A stretch of 64,000 nucleotides of DNA from Candidatus Competibacteraceae bacterium (GTDB lineage Bacteria > Pseudomonadota > Gammaproteobacteria > Competibacterales > Competibacteraceae): assembly GCA_016713505.1 (NCBI GenBank), contig JADJPA010000001.1:310001-374000 (forward strand), written 5' to 3'. This document shows positions 24,007 through 32,747 of this stretch, piece after piece. The notes below the pieces were generated by a model, which was not told where the DNA came from, searched no databases, and saw only the letters and a list, made by a program, of their open reading frames with translations. A program made the position numbers and the translations under genes. How positions within the stretch are numbered: position 1 is the first letter of the stretch; each line of letters starts with the position of its first letter.

Positions 24007-24744
24007 CTAGCGAGTGGCGGCGGCGCGACTCAGAAAAAACTCCGCCAAGGCCAAATCTTCCGGGCGAGTGATTTTGAGATTGTCGGCCCGACCTTCGACC
24101 AACCGCGGTGAAAAGCCCGCTGCTTCCATCGCTGCCGCCTCGTCGGTGACCAACAGCCCGCGCGCCAGCGCCGAGCGCAGGGCATCGTGCAGCGGCTGCA
24201 AGCGGAACATCTGCGGGGTCAGGGCGTGCCAGAGCCGCGATCGGTCCACCGTCGTCTCGCTCCGGCCGGTGGTGTCAGCCTGTTTCAAGGTATCGCGAAC
24301 CGGCGCCGCCAGCAGTCCGCCAATGGGATCGTCGGATAGCTCGCCCAGCAGTCGATCCAAGTCTGTTTCCCGCAAGCAGGGCCGAGCGGCGTCGTGCACC
24401 AAAACCCAATCCTGCGGTAAAGCCTGTCCTCGCAAGACCTTCAAGCCGTTCAGAACCGAGTGACAACGTTCCGCGCCACCGGTTGCAGTCAGTACGGGTT
24501 TGGCGGTTGCGAGTGCGGCGGCGATGCCCGGCCACCAGCGATCCGCGGCGTCCACGGCGACCACCGCGCCGGCGATGCAAGGGTGCTCCAGCAGGGTGGT
24601 CAGGGTGTGGGCGATGACCGGTCGGCCGAGCAACGTTAAATACTGCTTGGGGATGCTCGCGCCCAGTCGTTTGCCGGCGCCAGCGGCGGGCACCAGGACC
24701 CAATGGCGGGCGGTGTGCATCGCTTGAGAAGTACGGGCGGTCAC
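24007..24744 (-). CDS. ispD: 2-C-methyl-D-erythritol 4-phosphate cytidylyltransferase
   Basis: Transfers CMP to methylerythritol 4-phosphate. The 245-aa form begins at a GTG overlapping the ftsB stop (GTGA); an ATG at 24720 (MHTARHWVLV) gives a 237-aa product nearer the usual length. Signatures: VPAAGAGKRLGASIPKQYL (CTP loop) and VHDAARPCL. Coupled to ftsB. Confidence 0.97.
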   Translation of the reverse strand: MTARTSQAMHTARHWVLVPAAGAGKRLGASIPKQYLTLLGRPVIAHTLTTLLEHPCIAGAVVAVDAADRWWPGIAAALATAKPVLTATGGAERCHSVLNGLKVLRGQALPQDWVLVHDAARPCLRETDLDRLLGELSDDPIGGLLAAPVRDTLKQADTTGRSETTVDRSRLWHALTPQMFRLQPLHDALRSALARGLLVTDEAAAMEAAGFSPRLVEGRADNLKITRPEDLALAEFFLSRAAATR

Positions 24745-25061
24745 TGGGTCGGTTGGGCTGGAGCCTTGGGCGCGGTCGGGGGAGGAATGGGCCGCTCCAG
24801 TAGGCGATAGAAGGTTTCATCTTGGCGGATCATGCCCATTTCGGAGCGCGCCCGTTCCTCAATGGCCGTCAGTCCGGTTTTCAAGTCCTTGATGTCGGCT
24901 TCCAGCGCGCGATTGCGCTCGTTCAGCGCCACGTTTTGCTCGGTTTGCGCCTGCACGGAGATGCGCAAGGCATAGCTTTGCCTGACGCCGTCCTCGTCGA
25001 TCCAAAGCAAGTATTGCAACGCGACCAACGCGGCGATCAGAACCGCGACCAAAATCTGCAT
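24741..25061 (-). CDS. ftsB: Cell division protein FtsB
   Basis: Bitopic divisome protein that joins FtsL and FtsQ. The ATG at 25061 gives 106 aa, matching the family length; the frame runs open further upstream without homology. Residues 2-19 (QILVAVLIAALVALQYLLW) form the membrane anchor, followed by a coiled coil (VQAQTEQNVALNERNRALEA) and the conserved GLTAIEERARSEMGMI. A Pro-rich tail ends the protein. No strong ribosome binding site precedes the ATG. Placed between eno and ispD as in most gammaproteobacteria. Confidence 0.93.
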   Translation of the reverse strand: MQILVAVLIAALVALQYLLWIDEDGVRQSYALRISVQAQTEQNVALNERNRALEADIKDLKTGLTAIEERARSEMGMIRQDETFYRLLERPIPPPTAPKAPAQPTQ

Positions 25062-25232
25062 GGATTGGCTGATCTGGCGGACTGCGAGTTTGGAATCACA
25101 GCGGCTCGTTAGATAAGGTTGAGTGGTGCCTCCAAGCCCGCGCTCGGCATTGAGAAAAGGCTTGGAGGCGTTCAGGCAGGTTTCGGTTCGCGTCAGGTGC
25201 AAGACCCAAATGCGGTTCGAGTCGCTGACTGC

Positions 25233-26522
25233 TCAGCTCGGGAAAACGTGGAACGCTTTTTTGCCTGGATACACTGCGGCGGAACCCAGTTCGCCCTCGA
25301 TCACCAGCAAGCGGTTGTATTTGGCGATGCGATCCGAGCGGCTGAGCGAGCCGGTCTTGATCTGGCTGGCGGCGGTGGCGACGGCCAGATCGGCGATGGT
25401 GGTGTCCTCGGTCTCGCCGGAGCGATGCGAGGAGATCGAGGTATAACCGGCGTCGGCGGCCATCTTGATCGCGGCCAAGGTTTCGGTCAGCGTGCCGATC
25501 TGGTTGACCTTGATCAGGATCGAGTTGGCGATGCCTTGATCGATGCCGCGCTTGAGGATCGAGGTGTTGGTGACGAACAGATCGTCGCCGACCAATTGGA
25601 TTTTCTTGCCCAGCACCTTGGTCAGATAAGCCCAGCCGTCCCAATCGCTCTCGTCCAAACCGTCTTCGATGGAGACGATGGGATAGCGGCTGACCCAATC
25701 GGCCAGCTTGTCGGCCATCTCGTTGGAGGTGAAGGATTTGCCTTCGGCTTCCAGGGTGTACTTGCCGTCCTTGTAGAACTCGGAACTGGCGCAATCCAGC
25801 GCGATATAAATGTCCTTGCCCGGCGTGTAGCCGGCGTTCTTGATGGCTTCCATCACCACTTCCAGCGCCGCTTCGTTGGACGACAAGTTGGGCGCGAAGC
25901 CGCCTTCGTCGCCGACCGCCGTGTTCATGCCCTGCTTCTTCAATACGGCTTTCAGCGCGTGGAACACTTCCGCGCCCCAGCGCAGCGCTTCGTGGAAGCT
26001 CGGCGCGCCGACCGGCATGATCATGAATTCCTGCATGTCGACGCTGTTGTCGGCGTGCGCGCCGCCGTTGAGAATGTTCATCATCGGCACCGGCAGATGA
26101 TAGGGGCCGGTGGGGTTCAGGTATTTGTACAGCGGGACTTTCTTCTCAGCGGCGGCGGCGTGAGCGGCGGCCATCGACACGCCCAGCAGCGCGTTCGCGC
26201 CCAGGCGGCTCTTGGTGGGGGTGCCGTCCAGATCGATCATTTTCTGGTCGATGGCGGCCTGATTGTCGACCGCCTCCATGCCGATCACCGCCTTTTTCAG
26301 CTCGCTGTTGACGTTGCCGACCGCTTTCAACACGCCCTTGCCGAGATAGCGCTTCTTGTCGCCGTCGCGCAGTTCCAGGGCCTCGCGGCTGCCGGTGGAC
26401 GCGCCCGAAGGTACGCCGGCGGTGCCCTTGGCGCCGGATTCCAGGATCACGTCGACGCCGACGGTCGGATTGCCGCGCGAATCCATGATTTCACGACCGA
26501 TGACTTCTTTGATTTTTGACAT
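25233..26522 (-). CDS. eno: Enolase
   Basis: Interconverts 2-phosphoglycerate and phosphoenolpyruvate in glycolysis; also a degradosome component in enterobacteria. The 429-aa protein is full length, starting MSKIKEVIGREIMDSRGNPT. Visible are SGASTGSREALELRD, the Mg2+ ligands in SIEDGLDESDWDGW and LVGDDLFVTN, and SHRSGETEDTTIADL. GGAG lies before the ATG. A long antisense frame here is a coding shadow. Confidence 0.98.
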   Translation of the reverse strand: MSKIKEVIGREIMDSRGNPTVGVDVILESGAKGTAGVPSGASTGSREALELRDGDKKRYLGKGVLKAVGNVNSELKKAVIGMEAVDNQAAIDQKMIDLDGTPTKSRLGANALLGVSMAAAHAAAAEKKVPLYKYLNPTGPYHLPVPMMNILNGGAHADNSVDMQEFMIMPVGAPSFHEALRWGAEVFHALKAVLKKQGMNTAVGDEGGFAPNLSSNEAALEVVMEAIKNAGYTPGKDIYIALDCASSEFYKDGKYTLEAEGKSFTSNEMADKLADWVSRYPIVSIEDGLDESDWDGWAYLTKVLGKKIQLVGDDLFVTNTSILKRGIDQGIANSILIKVNQIGTLTETLAAIKMAADAGYTSISSHRSGETEDTTIADLAVATAASQIKTGSLSRSDRIAKYNRLLVIEGELGSAAVYPGKKAFHVFPS

Positions 26523-26566
26523 TCTGCCAACTCCTCTGGGTGTTGTGCTCTTGGGGGATAAAACGC

Positions 26567-27406
26567 TTATTCTAATTCGGTTTCCAGAAAACCGCGCTGT
26601 TTGATCGTCTCATCCAGCGCCTTGAGCGCGGCGAGCAGGGGTTCCAGCCGATCCAGCGGCCAAGCGTTGGGGCCGTCGCTTAACGCTTTTTCGGGGTCGG
26701 GATGGGTTTCCATGAACAAACCGGCGACGCCCGCCGCCACCGCCGCCCGCGCCAGCACCGGCACGAATTCACGCTGGCCGCCGGACGCATGACCTTGGCC
26801 GCCCGGCAATTGCACCGAGTGGGTGGCGTCGAACACCACCGGACAGCCGGTGGCGCGCATCACCATCAGGGCGCGCATGTCGGACACCAGATTATTGTAG
26901 CCAAAAGACGCGCCGCGTTCGCAGACCATGATCCGGTCGTTACCGGCGGCCCGCGCCTTGGCGACCACATTGCTCATGTCGGAAGGGGCGAGAAACTGGC
27001 CTTTCTTGATATTCACCGGCCGGTTTTGACGGGCGACGTTCTGGATAAAATCGGTTTGCCGGCACAGAAAGGCCGGGGTTTGCAGCACATCGACCACGGC
27101 GGCGACTTCCGCCAACGGTGTGTATTCGTGTACGTCGGTCAGCACCGGAACGCCGATTTTGCGTTTGACGGTTTCCAGAATCTTCAAGCCTTGTTCGAGG
27201 CCGGGACCGCGAAAGCTCTGGCCCGAGGAACGATTGGCCTTGTCGAAGGAGGATTTGTAGATGAACGGGATGCCGAGCCGCCCGGTCAGCTCCTTAAGCC
27301 GGCCGGCGGTATCCAGCGCCAGTTGTTCGGATTCGATCACGCAGGGGCCGGCGATCAGAAACAAAGGCCGATCCAGTCCGACCTCGAAGCCACACAGTTG
27401 CATCAT
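26567..27406 (-). CDS. kdsA: 3-deoxy-8-phosphooctulonate synthase
   Basis: Condenses PEP and arabinose 5-phosphate to KDO 8-phosphate for lipopolysaccharide, so the organism makes LPS. The 279-aa product has GPCVIESEQLALDTA, YKSSFDKANRSS and VFDATHSVQLPGG. Its ATG overlaps the pyrG stop (ATGA), so translation is coupled; PEP supply by enolase encoded next is a suggestive neighbourhood. Confidence 0.97.
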   Translation of the reverse strand: MMQLCGFEVGLDRPLFLIAGPCVIESEQLALDTAGRLKELTGRLGIPFIYKSSFDKANRSSGQSFRGPGLEQGLKILETVKRKIGVPVLTDVHEYTPLAEVAAVVDVLQTPAFLCRQTDFIQNVARQNRPVNIKKGQFLAPSDMSNVVAKARAAGNDRIMVCERGASFGYNNLVSDMRALMVMRATGCPVVFDATHSVQLPGGQGHASGGQREFVPVLARAAVAAGVAGLFMETHPDPEKALSDGPNAWPLDRLEPLLAALKALDETIKQRGFLETELE

Positions 27407-29055
27407 GCCGCGACCGCCTCGCCGCGCTGTTCGCGACGCTGGCGCAGCGCGGCCTCAATGAAGCCCTTGAACAGCGGGTGGCCGGCGCGCGGGGTAGAGG
27501 TGAATTCGGGATGGAACTGGCAGCCGATAAACCAGGGATGGCCGGGCAGTTCGATCATTTCCACCAGCCGGCCGTCCAGCGAATGGCCGGAACAGATCAG
27601 CCCGGCGGCGCGCAGCGGCTCGCGAAAGCGGTTGTTGAATTCGTAGCGGTGGCGGTGGCGCTCGGTGACCACATCCTTGCCGTAGGTGGCCCGCGCCAGA
27701 CTGTCGGGGACCAGCCAGCAGGGTTGCGCGCCCAGGCGCATGCTGCCGCCGAAGTCACCGCCTTCCTGGCGTCGTTGCAGGGCGCCGTCCTCGTCGGTCC
27801 ACTCGGTGACCAGCGCGATGACCGGATGCGGGGTGTCCTTGCGAAATTCGGTGCTGTGGGCGTCTTCCAGCCCGGCGACGTGACGGGCGAACTCGATCAC
27901 CGCCACCTGCATCCCCAAGCAGATGCCGAGATAAGGAATCCGCCGTTCGCGGGCGTGGCGCACGGCGGCGATCTTGCCTTCGATGCCGCGCTCGCCGAAG
28001 CCGCCCGGCACCAGAATGGCGTCCATGGCTTCCAGGCAAGCGGTGCCGTGGGCTTCGATCTGCTCGGAGTCGATATAGTGGATGTTGACTTTGGTCCGGG
28101 TGTGGATGCCGCCGTGCAGCAGCGCCTCGTTCAAGGATTTATAAGCGTCGGTGAGCTCCACATACTTGCCGACCATCGCGATGTCCAGCTCGCCGATGGG
28201 CGATTCGATGGCGCGCACCACCCGCTCCCAATCGGCCAAATCGGCGGGCGGCAGGTTATCCAAATGCAGCTTGCGGGCGACGATGCCATCGACGCCCTGA
28301 ACGTGCAGCAGCAGCGGAATTCGATAGATCGTATCGGCGTCCGGAACGTTGATGACCGCCTTGGCCTCGACGTTGGTGAACAACGCGATCTTGCGGCGCT
28401 CCTCGGCCGGTACTTCCCGATCCGAACGGCACAACAGGATATCGGGCTGAATGCCGATGGAACGCAATTCCTTGACCGAATGCTGGGTCGGTTTGGTCTT
28501 CAATTCGCCGGAGGATTGGATGTAGGGCACTAGCGTCAGGTGGATGAACAAGCACAGCTCGTGGCCCAACTCCACGCCCATCTGGCGGATCGCTTCCAGA
28601 AAGGGTTGCGATTCGATGTCGCCGACCGTGCCGCCGATTTCGACCATGGCGATGTCGGCTTCGCCCGCGCCCAGCCGGATGCAGCGCTTGATTTCGTCGG
28701 TGATGTGGGGGATCACTTGCACGGTGCCGCCGAGATAATCGCCGCGCCGCTCCTTGCGGATCACGTTTTCGTAGATGCGCCCGGTGGTGAAGTTGTTGCG
28801 CCGGGTGGCGGTCATCGCCACGAAGCGCTCGTAATAACCGAGATCGAGGTCGGTTTCCGCGCCGTCGCTGGTGACGAACACCTCGCCGTGCTGGAAGGGG
28901 CTCATGGTGCCGGGATCGACGTTGATATAAGGGTCGAGCTTGATCAGGGTGACCTTGAGACCCCGAGCTTCCAACACCGCCGCCAGCGAGGCGGCGGCGA
29001 TGCCCTTGCCCAGGGAAGACACCACGCCGCCGGTGATGAAAATGAATCGGGTCAT
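27403..29055 (-). CDS. pyrG: CTP synthase
   Basis: Glutamine-dependent amination of UTP to CTP. The ATG at 29055 gives 550 aa (MTRFIFITGGVVSSLGKG), matching the family; a TTG at 29076 would add seven residues. N-terminal synthetase with VVSSLGKGIAAASL and DPYINVDPGTMSP; C-terminal class I glutamine amidotransferase with the nucleophile Cys in PYLGICLGMQ and the catalytic GCQFHPEFTS. First gene of the pyrG-kdsA-eno-ftsB-ispD-ispF run. Confidence 0.97.
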   Translation of the reverse strand: MTRFIFITGGVVSSLGKGIAAASLAAVLEARGLKVTLIKLDPYINVDPGTMSPFQHGEVFVTSDGAETDLDLGYYERFVAMTATRRNNFTTGRIYENVIRKERRGDYLGGTVQVIPHITDEIKRCIRLGAGEADIAMVEIGGTVGDIESQPFLEAIRQMGVELGHELCLFIHLTLVPYIQSSGELKTKPTQHSVKELRSIGIQPDILLCRSDREVPAEERRKIALFTNVEAKAVINVPDADTIYRIPLLLHVQGVDGIVARKLHLDNLPPADLADWERVVRAIESPIGELDIAMVGKYVELTDAYKSLNEALLHGGIHTRTKVNIHYIDSEQIEAHGTACLEAMDAILVPGGFGERGIEGKIAAVRHARERRIPYLGICLGMQVAVIEFARHVAGLEDAHSTEFRKDTPHPVIALVTEWTDEDGALQRRQEGGDFGGSMRLGAQPCWLVPDSLARATYGKDVVTERHRHRYEFNNRFREPLRAAGLICSGHSLDGRLVEMIELPGHPWFIGCQFHPEFTSTPRAGHPLFKGFIEAALRQRREQRGEAVAA

Positions 29056-29215
29056 GCCGGGATGGGGGGTAGCCAAAAGACGCTACAAGATACCAGACCC
29101 CGCCGCCGATGGCGAATCTATCGCGGTGTTTTACCCTCGGTTGCGCCCCCGAGCCCGCTGGGGTGGCTTATGATTCCGCCTACCCCAGCAACGGCGCTCT
29201 CCATAAGGCCGAACA

Positions 29216-29665
29216 ATGAAGCGCTTGCCGAACGTCACCGTGGAGCTGCGACCCTCGCGGTTGCTTGCGGTCGCGCTCGGGATCGCCCACGTGGCGGCCG
29301 GCGTTGCGGTTTTCCTGGCCGACGTGCCGGTCTGGGTCCGGCTGGGATCGAGCGCGGCGGTCGGTTCGTCGCTCGCGTGGGCGGGATTTCGCCACGGATG
29401 GAATCGCGGTCGCGACTTCATCGCGCGCGTCGAGCTTTTGGATGGACGCTGGCGGTTGGAAACCAGGGCTGGCGCCGCCTACCGCGCCGACTTGAGCGGC
29501 GGCTACGCCCACCCCGGCATCGTCATTCTGAACTTCCGCCTGGAGAATGGCCGGCGCCGGTCGCTAGCGCTGTTGCCGGACTCGGCCGATGCGGAAAGTT
29601 TGCGTCGGTTGCGGGTCTGGCTACGAATCTGGCGGGATACCGACCCCGCCGATACCTCCACTTGA
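29216..29665 (+). CDS. YgfX-like membrane protein
   Basis: A 149-aa protein with two adjacent membrane segments (about residues 17-34, LAVALGIAHVAAGVAVFL, and 40-58) and a basic soluble C-terminal domain ending RRLRVWLRIWR. Size, topology and position beside nadB/rpoE match the YgfX (CptA) family, which in E. coli pairs with SdhE. No sdhE is seen next to it here. Assignment rests on context and shape more than motif. Convergent with nadB, 10 bases apart. Confidence 0.68.
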   Translation: MKRLPNVTVELRPSRLLAVALGIAHVAAGVAVFLADVPVWVRLGSSAAVGSSLAWAGFRHGWNRGRDFIARVELLDGRWRLETRAGAAYRADLSGGYAHPGIVILNFRLENGRRRSLALLPDSADAESLRRLRVWLRIWRDTDPADTST

Positions 29666-29675
29666 GAACCGTGCT

Positions 29676-31325
29676 TCAAGTGAGGAGTTCCCAGCGCGGG
29701 CTCCATTTCTTGCCGGCGAAATTGTCGGGCACCAGAATGGTGTCGCGCGGCGGCAAGCTGTCATTCGTCATGGGGTAATCCAAGGTGTAATGCAAGCCCC
29801 GACTTTCCTTACGCTCCAGCGCCGAACAAATGATCAAATCCGCGACCAGGGCCAAATTGCGTAGCTCGATCAGGTCGTTATTGATGCGAAAGTTGCCGTA
29901 ATATTCGGCGATTTCCCGCAACAACAACTCCACCCGGTGTTTGGCGCGCTGCAAGCGCTTGTCGGTGCGGACGATCCCGACATAATCCCACATGAACCGG
30001 CGCAATTCCTGCCAGTTGTGCGCGACCACCACTTCCTCGTCGGAATCGGTGACCCGGCTTTCGTCCCATTCCGGCAACGCGGGCGGCGCGGGGATGCCGG
30101 GCAACTGGGGACGGATGTCGGCGGCGGCGGCGGCGGCGAACACCAAGCATTCCAGCAAGGAGTTGCTGGCCATTCGATTGGCGCCGTGCAAGCCGGTGAA
30201 AGCGACTTCGCCGACGGCGTACAACCCTTCCACATCGCTGCGGCCGGCCAGATCGGTCAACACGCCGCCACAGGTGTAATGCGCCGCCGGCACCACCGGC
30301 AGCGGCTGCTGGGTCATGTCGAAACCGTATTCCCGGCATTTCGCGTCGATGTTGGGGAAATGCGAGCGAATGAATTCGGCCGGCTTGTGACTGATATCGA
30401 GATACAGGCAATCGGCGCCCAGCCGCTTCATTTCGTGGTCGATGGCGCGGGCGACGATATCGCGCGGCGCCAGCTCCTGACGCGGGTCGAAGTTCTGCAT
30501 GAACCGGCTGCCGTCGGGCAGCAGCAGCACGCCGCCTTCGCCGCGCACCGCCTCGGAAATCAGAAACGACTTCGCTTGCGGGTGATAGAGGCAGGTGGGA
30601 TGGAACTGCATGAATTCCATGTTCGCCACCCGGCAACCGGCCCGCCACGCCATGGCGATGCCGTCGCCGGTGGAACCGTCCGGGTTGCTGGAGTACAGAT
30701 AAACCCGGCTGGCTCCGCCGGTGGCCAGGACCACGACCCGCGCGGCGATCACTTCGACGTGGCCGCTCTCTCGGTTCAACACATAGGCGCCCAGGCAGCG
30801 GTTGCCGCCCAGGCCCAGCTTGCGGCCGACGATCAGATCGACGACGCTATAATGATCGTGCAGGGTGATGTTTGGATGGGCGCGGGCGCGTTGCTCCAGC
30901 GTGGTCTGGATGGCGCGGCCGGTGGCGTCGGCGGCGTGGACGATGCGCCGGTGGCTGTGTCCGCCCTCGCGGTGCAAGTGATAATCGGCGCTGCCTTCGG
31001 TATTGGGCTCCATGGTGAACGGAACCCCCTGCTCGCTCAGCCACTGGATCACGGCCGGACCGTTTTCGACGGTGAAGCGCACGGCGTCGGCGTGGCACAA
31101 GCCCGCTCCGGCGACCAAGGTGTCCTGCACGTGCGATTCGATGGAATCCCCGGCATCCAGCACCGCGGAGACGCCGCCTTGAGCGTAATAAGTGCTACCT
31201 TCATGCAGCGGCCCCTTGGCTAGGCCGATCACGCGGGCAGTATCGGCCAGTCGCAGCGCCAGACTCAAACCGGCCGCGCCGCAGCCGATAATCAGGAGAT
31301 CCGTGCAGACAGAGGACGTGGCCAT
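29676..31325 (-). CDS. nadB: L-aspartate oxidase
   Basis: FAD enzyme oxidising aspartate to iminoaspartate, the first step of NAD synthesis; the partner quinolinate synthase (nadA) is not in the window. From ATG 31325 the protein has 549 aa; the frame is open from a GTG at 31376. Features: LLIIGCGAAGLSLALRL (FAD loop), YYAQGGVSAV, HREGGHSHRR, ATGGASRVY, and HYTCGGVLTDLAGR. Divergent from rpoE as in the enteric nadB-rpoE arrangement. Confidence 0.97.
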   Translation of the reverse strand: MATSSVCTDLLIIGCGAAGLSLALRLADTARVIGLAKGPLHEGSTYYAQGGVSAVLDAGDSIESHVQDTLVAGAGLCHADAVRFTVENGPAVIQWLSEQGVPFTMEPNTEGSADYHLHREGGHSHRRIVHAADATGRAIQTTLEQRARAHPNITLHDHYSVVDLIVGRKLGLGGNRCLGAYVLNRESGHVEVIAARVVVLATGGASRVYLYSSNPDGSTGDGIAMAWRAGCRVANMEFMQFHPTCLYHPQAKSFLISEAVRGEGGVLLLPDGSRFMQNFDPRQELAPRDIVARAIDHEMKRLGADCLYLDISHKPAEFIRSHFPNIDAKCREYGFDMTQQPLPVVPAAHYTCGGVLTDLAGRSDVEGLYAVGEVAFTGLHGANRMASNSLLECLVFAAAAAADIRPQLPGIPAPPALPEWDESRVTDSDEEVVVAHNWQELRRFMWDYVGIVRTDKRLQRAKHRVELLLREIAEYYGNFRINNDLIELRNLALVADLIICSALERKESRGLHYTLDYPMTNDSLPPRDTILVPDNFAGKKWSPRWELLT

Positions 31326-31451
31326 GACTTGTGAGCGACTCCTGAAATGGGGTATCGTTGCGTGAACAGTCGTCACCGGAGGTTCGAGCCGGGACTGCCA
31401 TTTTATCCCGCCACCTTACTCCCACACTATAACCATATCCCGGCAGGACTG

Positions 31452-31479
31452 CGAACTAACGGCGAGCGTGTAGGTCTAC
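31452..31479 (+). promoter_or_regulatory. Candidate sigma-E autoregulatory promoter
   Basis: CGAACTA at 31452-31458 resembles the sigma-E -35 element GGAACTT, and TCTAC at 31475-31479 resembles its -10 (TCTGA/TCAAA), with a 16-base spacer. It lies about 50 bases before the rpoE ATG, in the nadB-rpoE divergent region. Autoregulation of rpoE by its own product is well known in related bacteria. Confidence 0.42.
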
Positions 31480-31528
31480 CGTTTTGATCGCATGGAGATT
31501 GCCATTGAGTCGAAAGGGGCCGGCCCAA

Positions 31529-32104
31529 ATGGGCGAAGTTCATTTGGATCGCGATCTGGTCCAAAAGGTGCAAAAAGGCGATAAAAATGCGTTCGATCTC
31601 TTGGTGCGCAAGTACCAGCACAAGATCATCAAGCTGATTTCCCGCTATGTGCACGATCCCAGTGAAGCGCTTGACGTCTCCCAGGAAGCCTTTCTCAAGG
31701 CCTACCGGGCGCTGCCGGGCTTTCGCGGGGACAGCGCGTTTTATACCTGGCTCTATCGCATCGCCATCAATACGGCCAAGAACTATCTGGTCGCGCAAGG
31801 CCGACGTCCTCCAGGTTCCGATATCGATGCGCAAGAAGCGGAACAATACGACGGTCCTTCCTCTCTCAAGGAATATGAAACGCCCGAGCGCCTACTGCTC
31901 AAGGATGAGATTGCGGCAACGGTGTTTCGCGCGATTGAAGAGTTGCCGGAAGATTTACGCACGGCGATTACCCTGCGCGAGCTGGAGGGTATGAGCTACG
32001 AAGAAATCGCCCAGACCATGGGGTGTCCGATCGGCACGGTGCGTTCCCGTATTTTTCGGGCTCGGGAATCGATCGACGCCAAATTACATCCACTTTTACA
32101 TTAG
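31529..32104 (+). CDS. rpoE: RNA polymerase sigma factor RpoE
   Basis: Extracytoplasmic stress sigma factor. From ATG 31529 (AAGGGG 9 bases upstream) it has 191 aa. Region 2 is very close to enteric RpoE: GFRGDSAFYTWLYRIAINTA and KNYLVAQGRRPP; region 4 has LPEDLRTAITLRELEGMSYE and GCPIGTVRSRIFRAR. Followed at once by rseA, rseB and rseC, its anti-sigma system. An upstream extension (frame open from 31484) is not conserved-looking. Confidence 0.97.
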   Translation: MGEVHLDRDLVQKVQKGDKNAFDLLVRKYQHKIIKLISRYVHDPSEALDVSQEAFLKAYRALPGFRGDSAFYTWLYRIAINTAKNYLVAQGRRPPGSDIDAQEAEQYDGPSSLKEYETPERLLLKDEIAATVFRAIEELPEDLRTAITLRELEGMSYEEIAQTMGCPIGTVRSRIFRARESIDAKLHPLLH

Positions 32105-32121
32105 CTTTGAGATTGAAAGTC

Positions 32122-32739
32122 ATGGCTGAAAAAATGACTCAAGAACGGCCGACGCCGGTCGAAGACGAGCCCAGTAGTGCGGCCAGCCAGCTTTCGGCGC
32201 TGGTCGACGGCGAGCTGGCGGATCGGGAAATCGACTTGTTTTTGCGACGCTTGCTGCGGGAGCAGGAGGCGAAGACGCGCTGGGAGCGCTTTCACTTGAT
32301 CAGCGATGTCATGCAGGGTCACTTGCCGGATGCGTTCGACGCGGGATTCGCGACGCGCATCCGGCAAGTGATCGAGGCCGAACCGCCGTTGCGATCCTCG
32401 GTCAAGCCGCTTTCGACCTGGTATAAACCCGTTACCGGCTTTGGGCTGGCCGCCTCCGTGGTGCTGGTCGGGCTGTTCGGTCTCCAACTGACCCAAACCG
32501 GCCCGACTTCATCCGCTCTCCTCACTTCCCAACCGCCCGCCAGCGCCGGCCCGCCGGCCCGTATGACCTCCCTCATGCTCGCCGCCAAGCCGGACAACCA
32601 ACCGGCCGGCAAGAACGGCGGGTTGGTCGATACCCGCTTGAACAATTACCTGGTCAATCATAATAACTATGCGTCCTTGAACGGCATGAACGGCATGTTG
32701 CCTTACGTGCGCATGGTCGGCTATCAGGCCGATCGTTAA
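32122..32739 (+). CDS. rseA: Anti-sigma-E factor RseA
   Basis: Inner-membrane anti-sigma factor that holds RpoE until cleaved by DegS/RseP. The 205-aa product has the RpoE-binding domain with SQLSALVDGELADREIDLFL (23-42) and RWERFHLISDVMQG (53-66), one membrane segment near 104-122 (GFGLAASVVLVGLFGLQL), and a periplasmic tail rich in Pro, Ala and Asn. The ATG at 32122 lies 17 bases after rpoE; the frame reads open through rpoE but only as a shadow. Confidence 0.93.
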   Translation: MAEKMTQERPTPVEDEPSSAASQLSALVDGELADREIDLFLRRLLREQEAKTRWERFHLISDVMQGHLPDAFDAGFATRIRQVIEAEPPLRSSVKPLSTWYKPVTGFGLAASVVLVGLFGLQLTQTGPTSSALLTSQPPASAGPPARMTSLMLAAKPDNQPAGKNGGLVDTRLNNYLVNHNNYASLNGMNGMLPYVRMVGYQADR

Positions 32740-32747
32740 GGTTTCGA

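Noticed and set aside
25119..26519. Antisense ORF of 466 aa opposite eno.
   Set aside because: Low-complexity, Gly/Arg/His-rich translation on the strand opposite a full-length, motif-complete enolase; a shadow of GC-rich coding.
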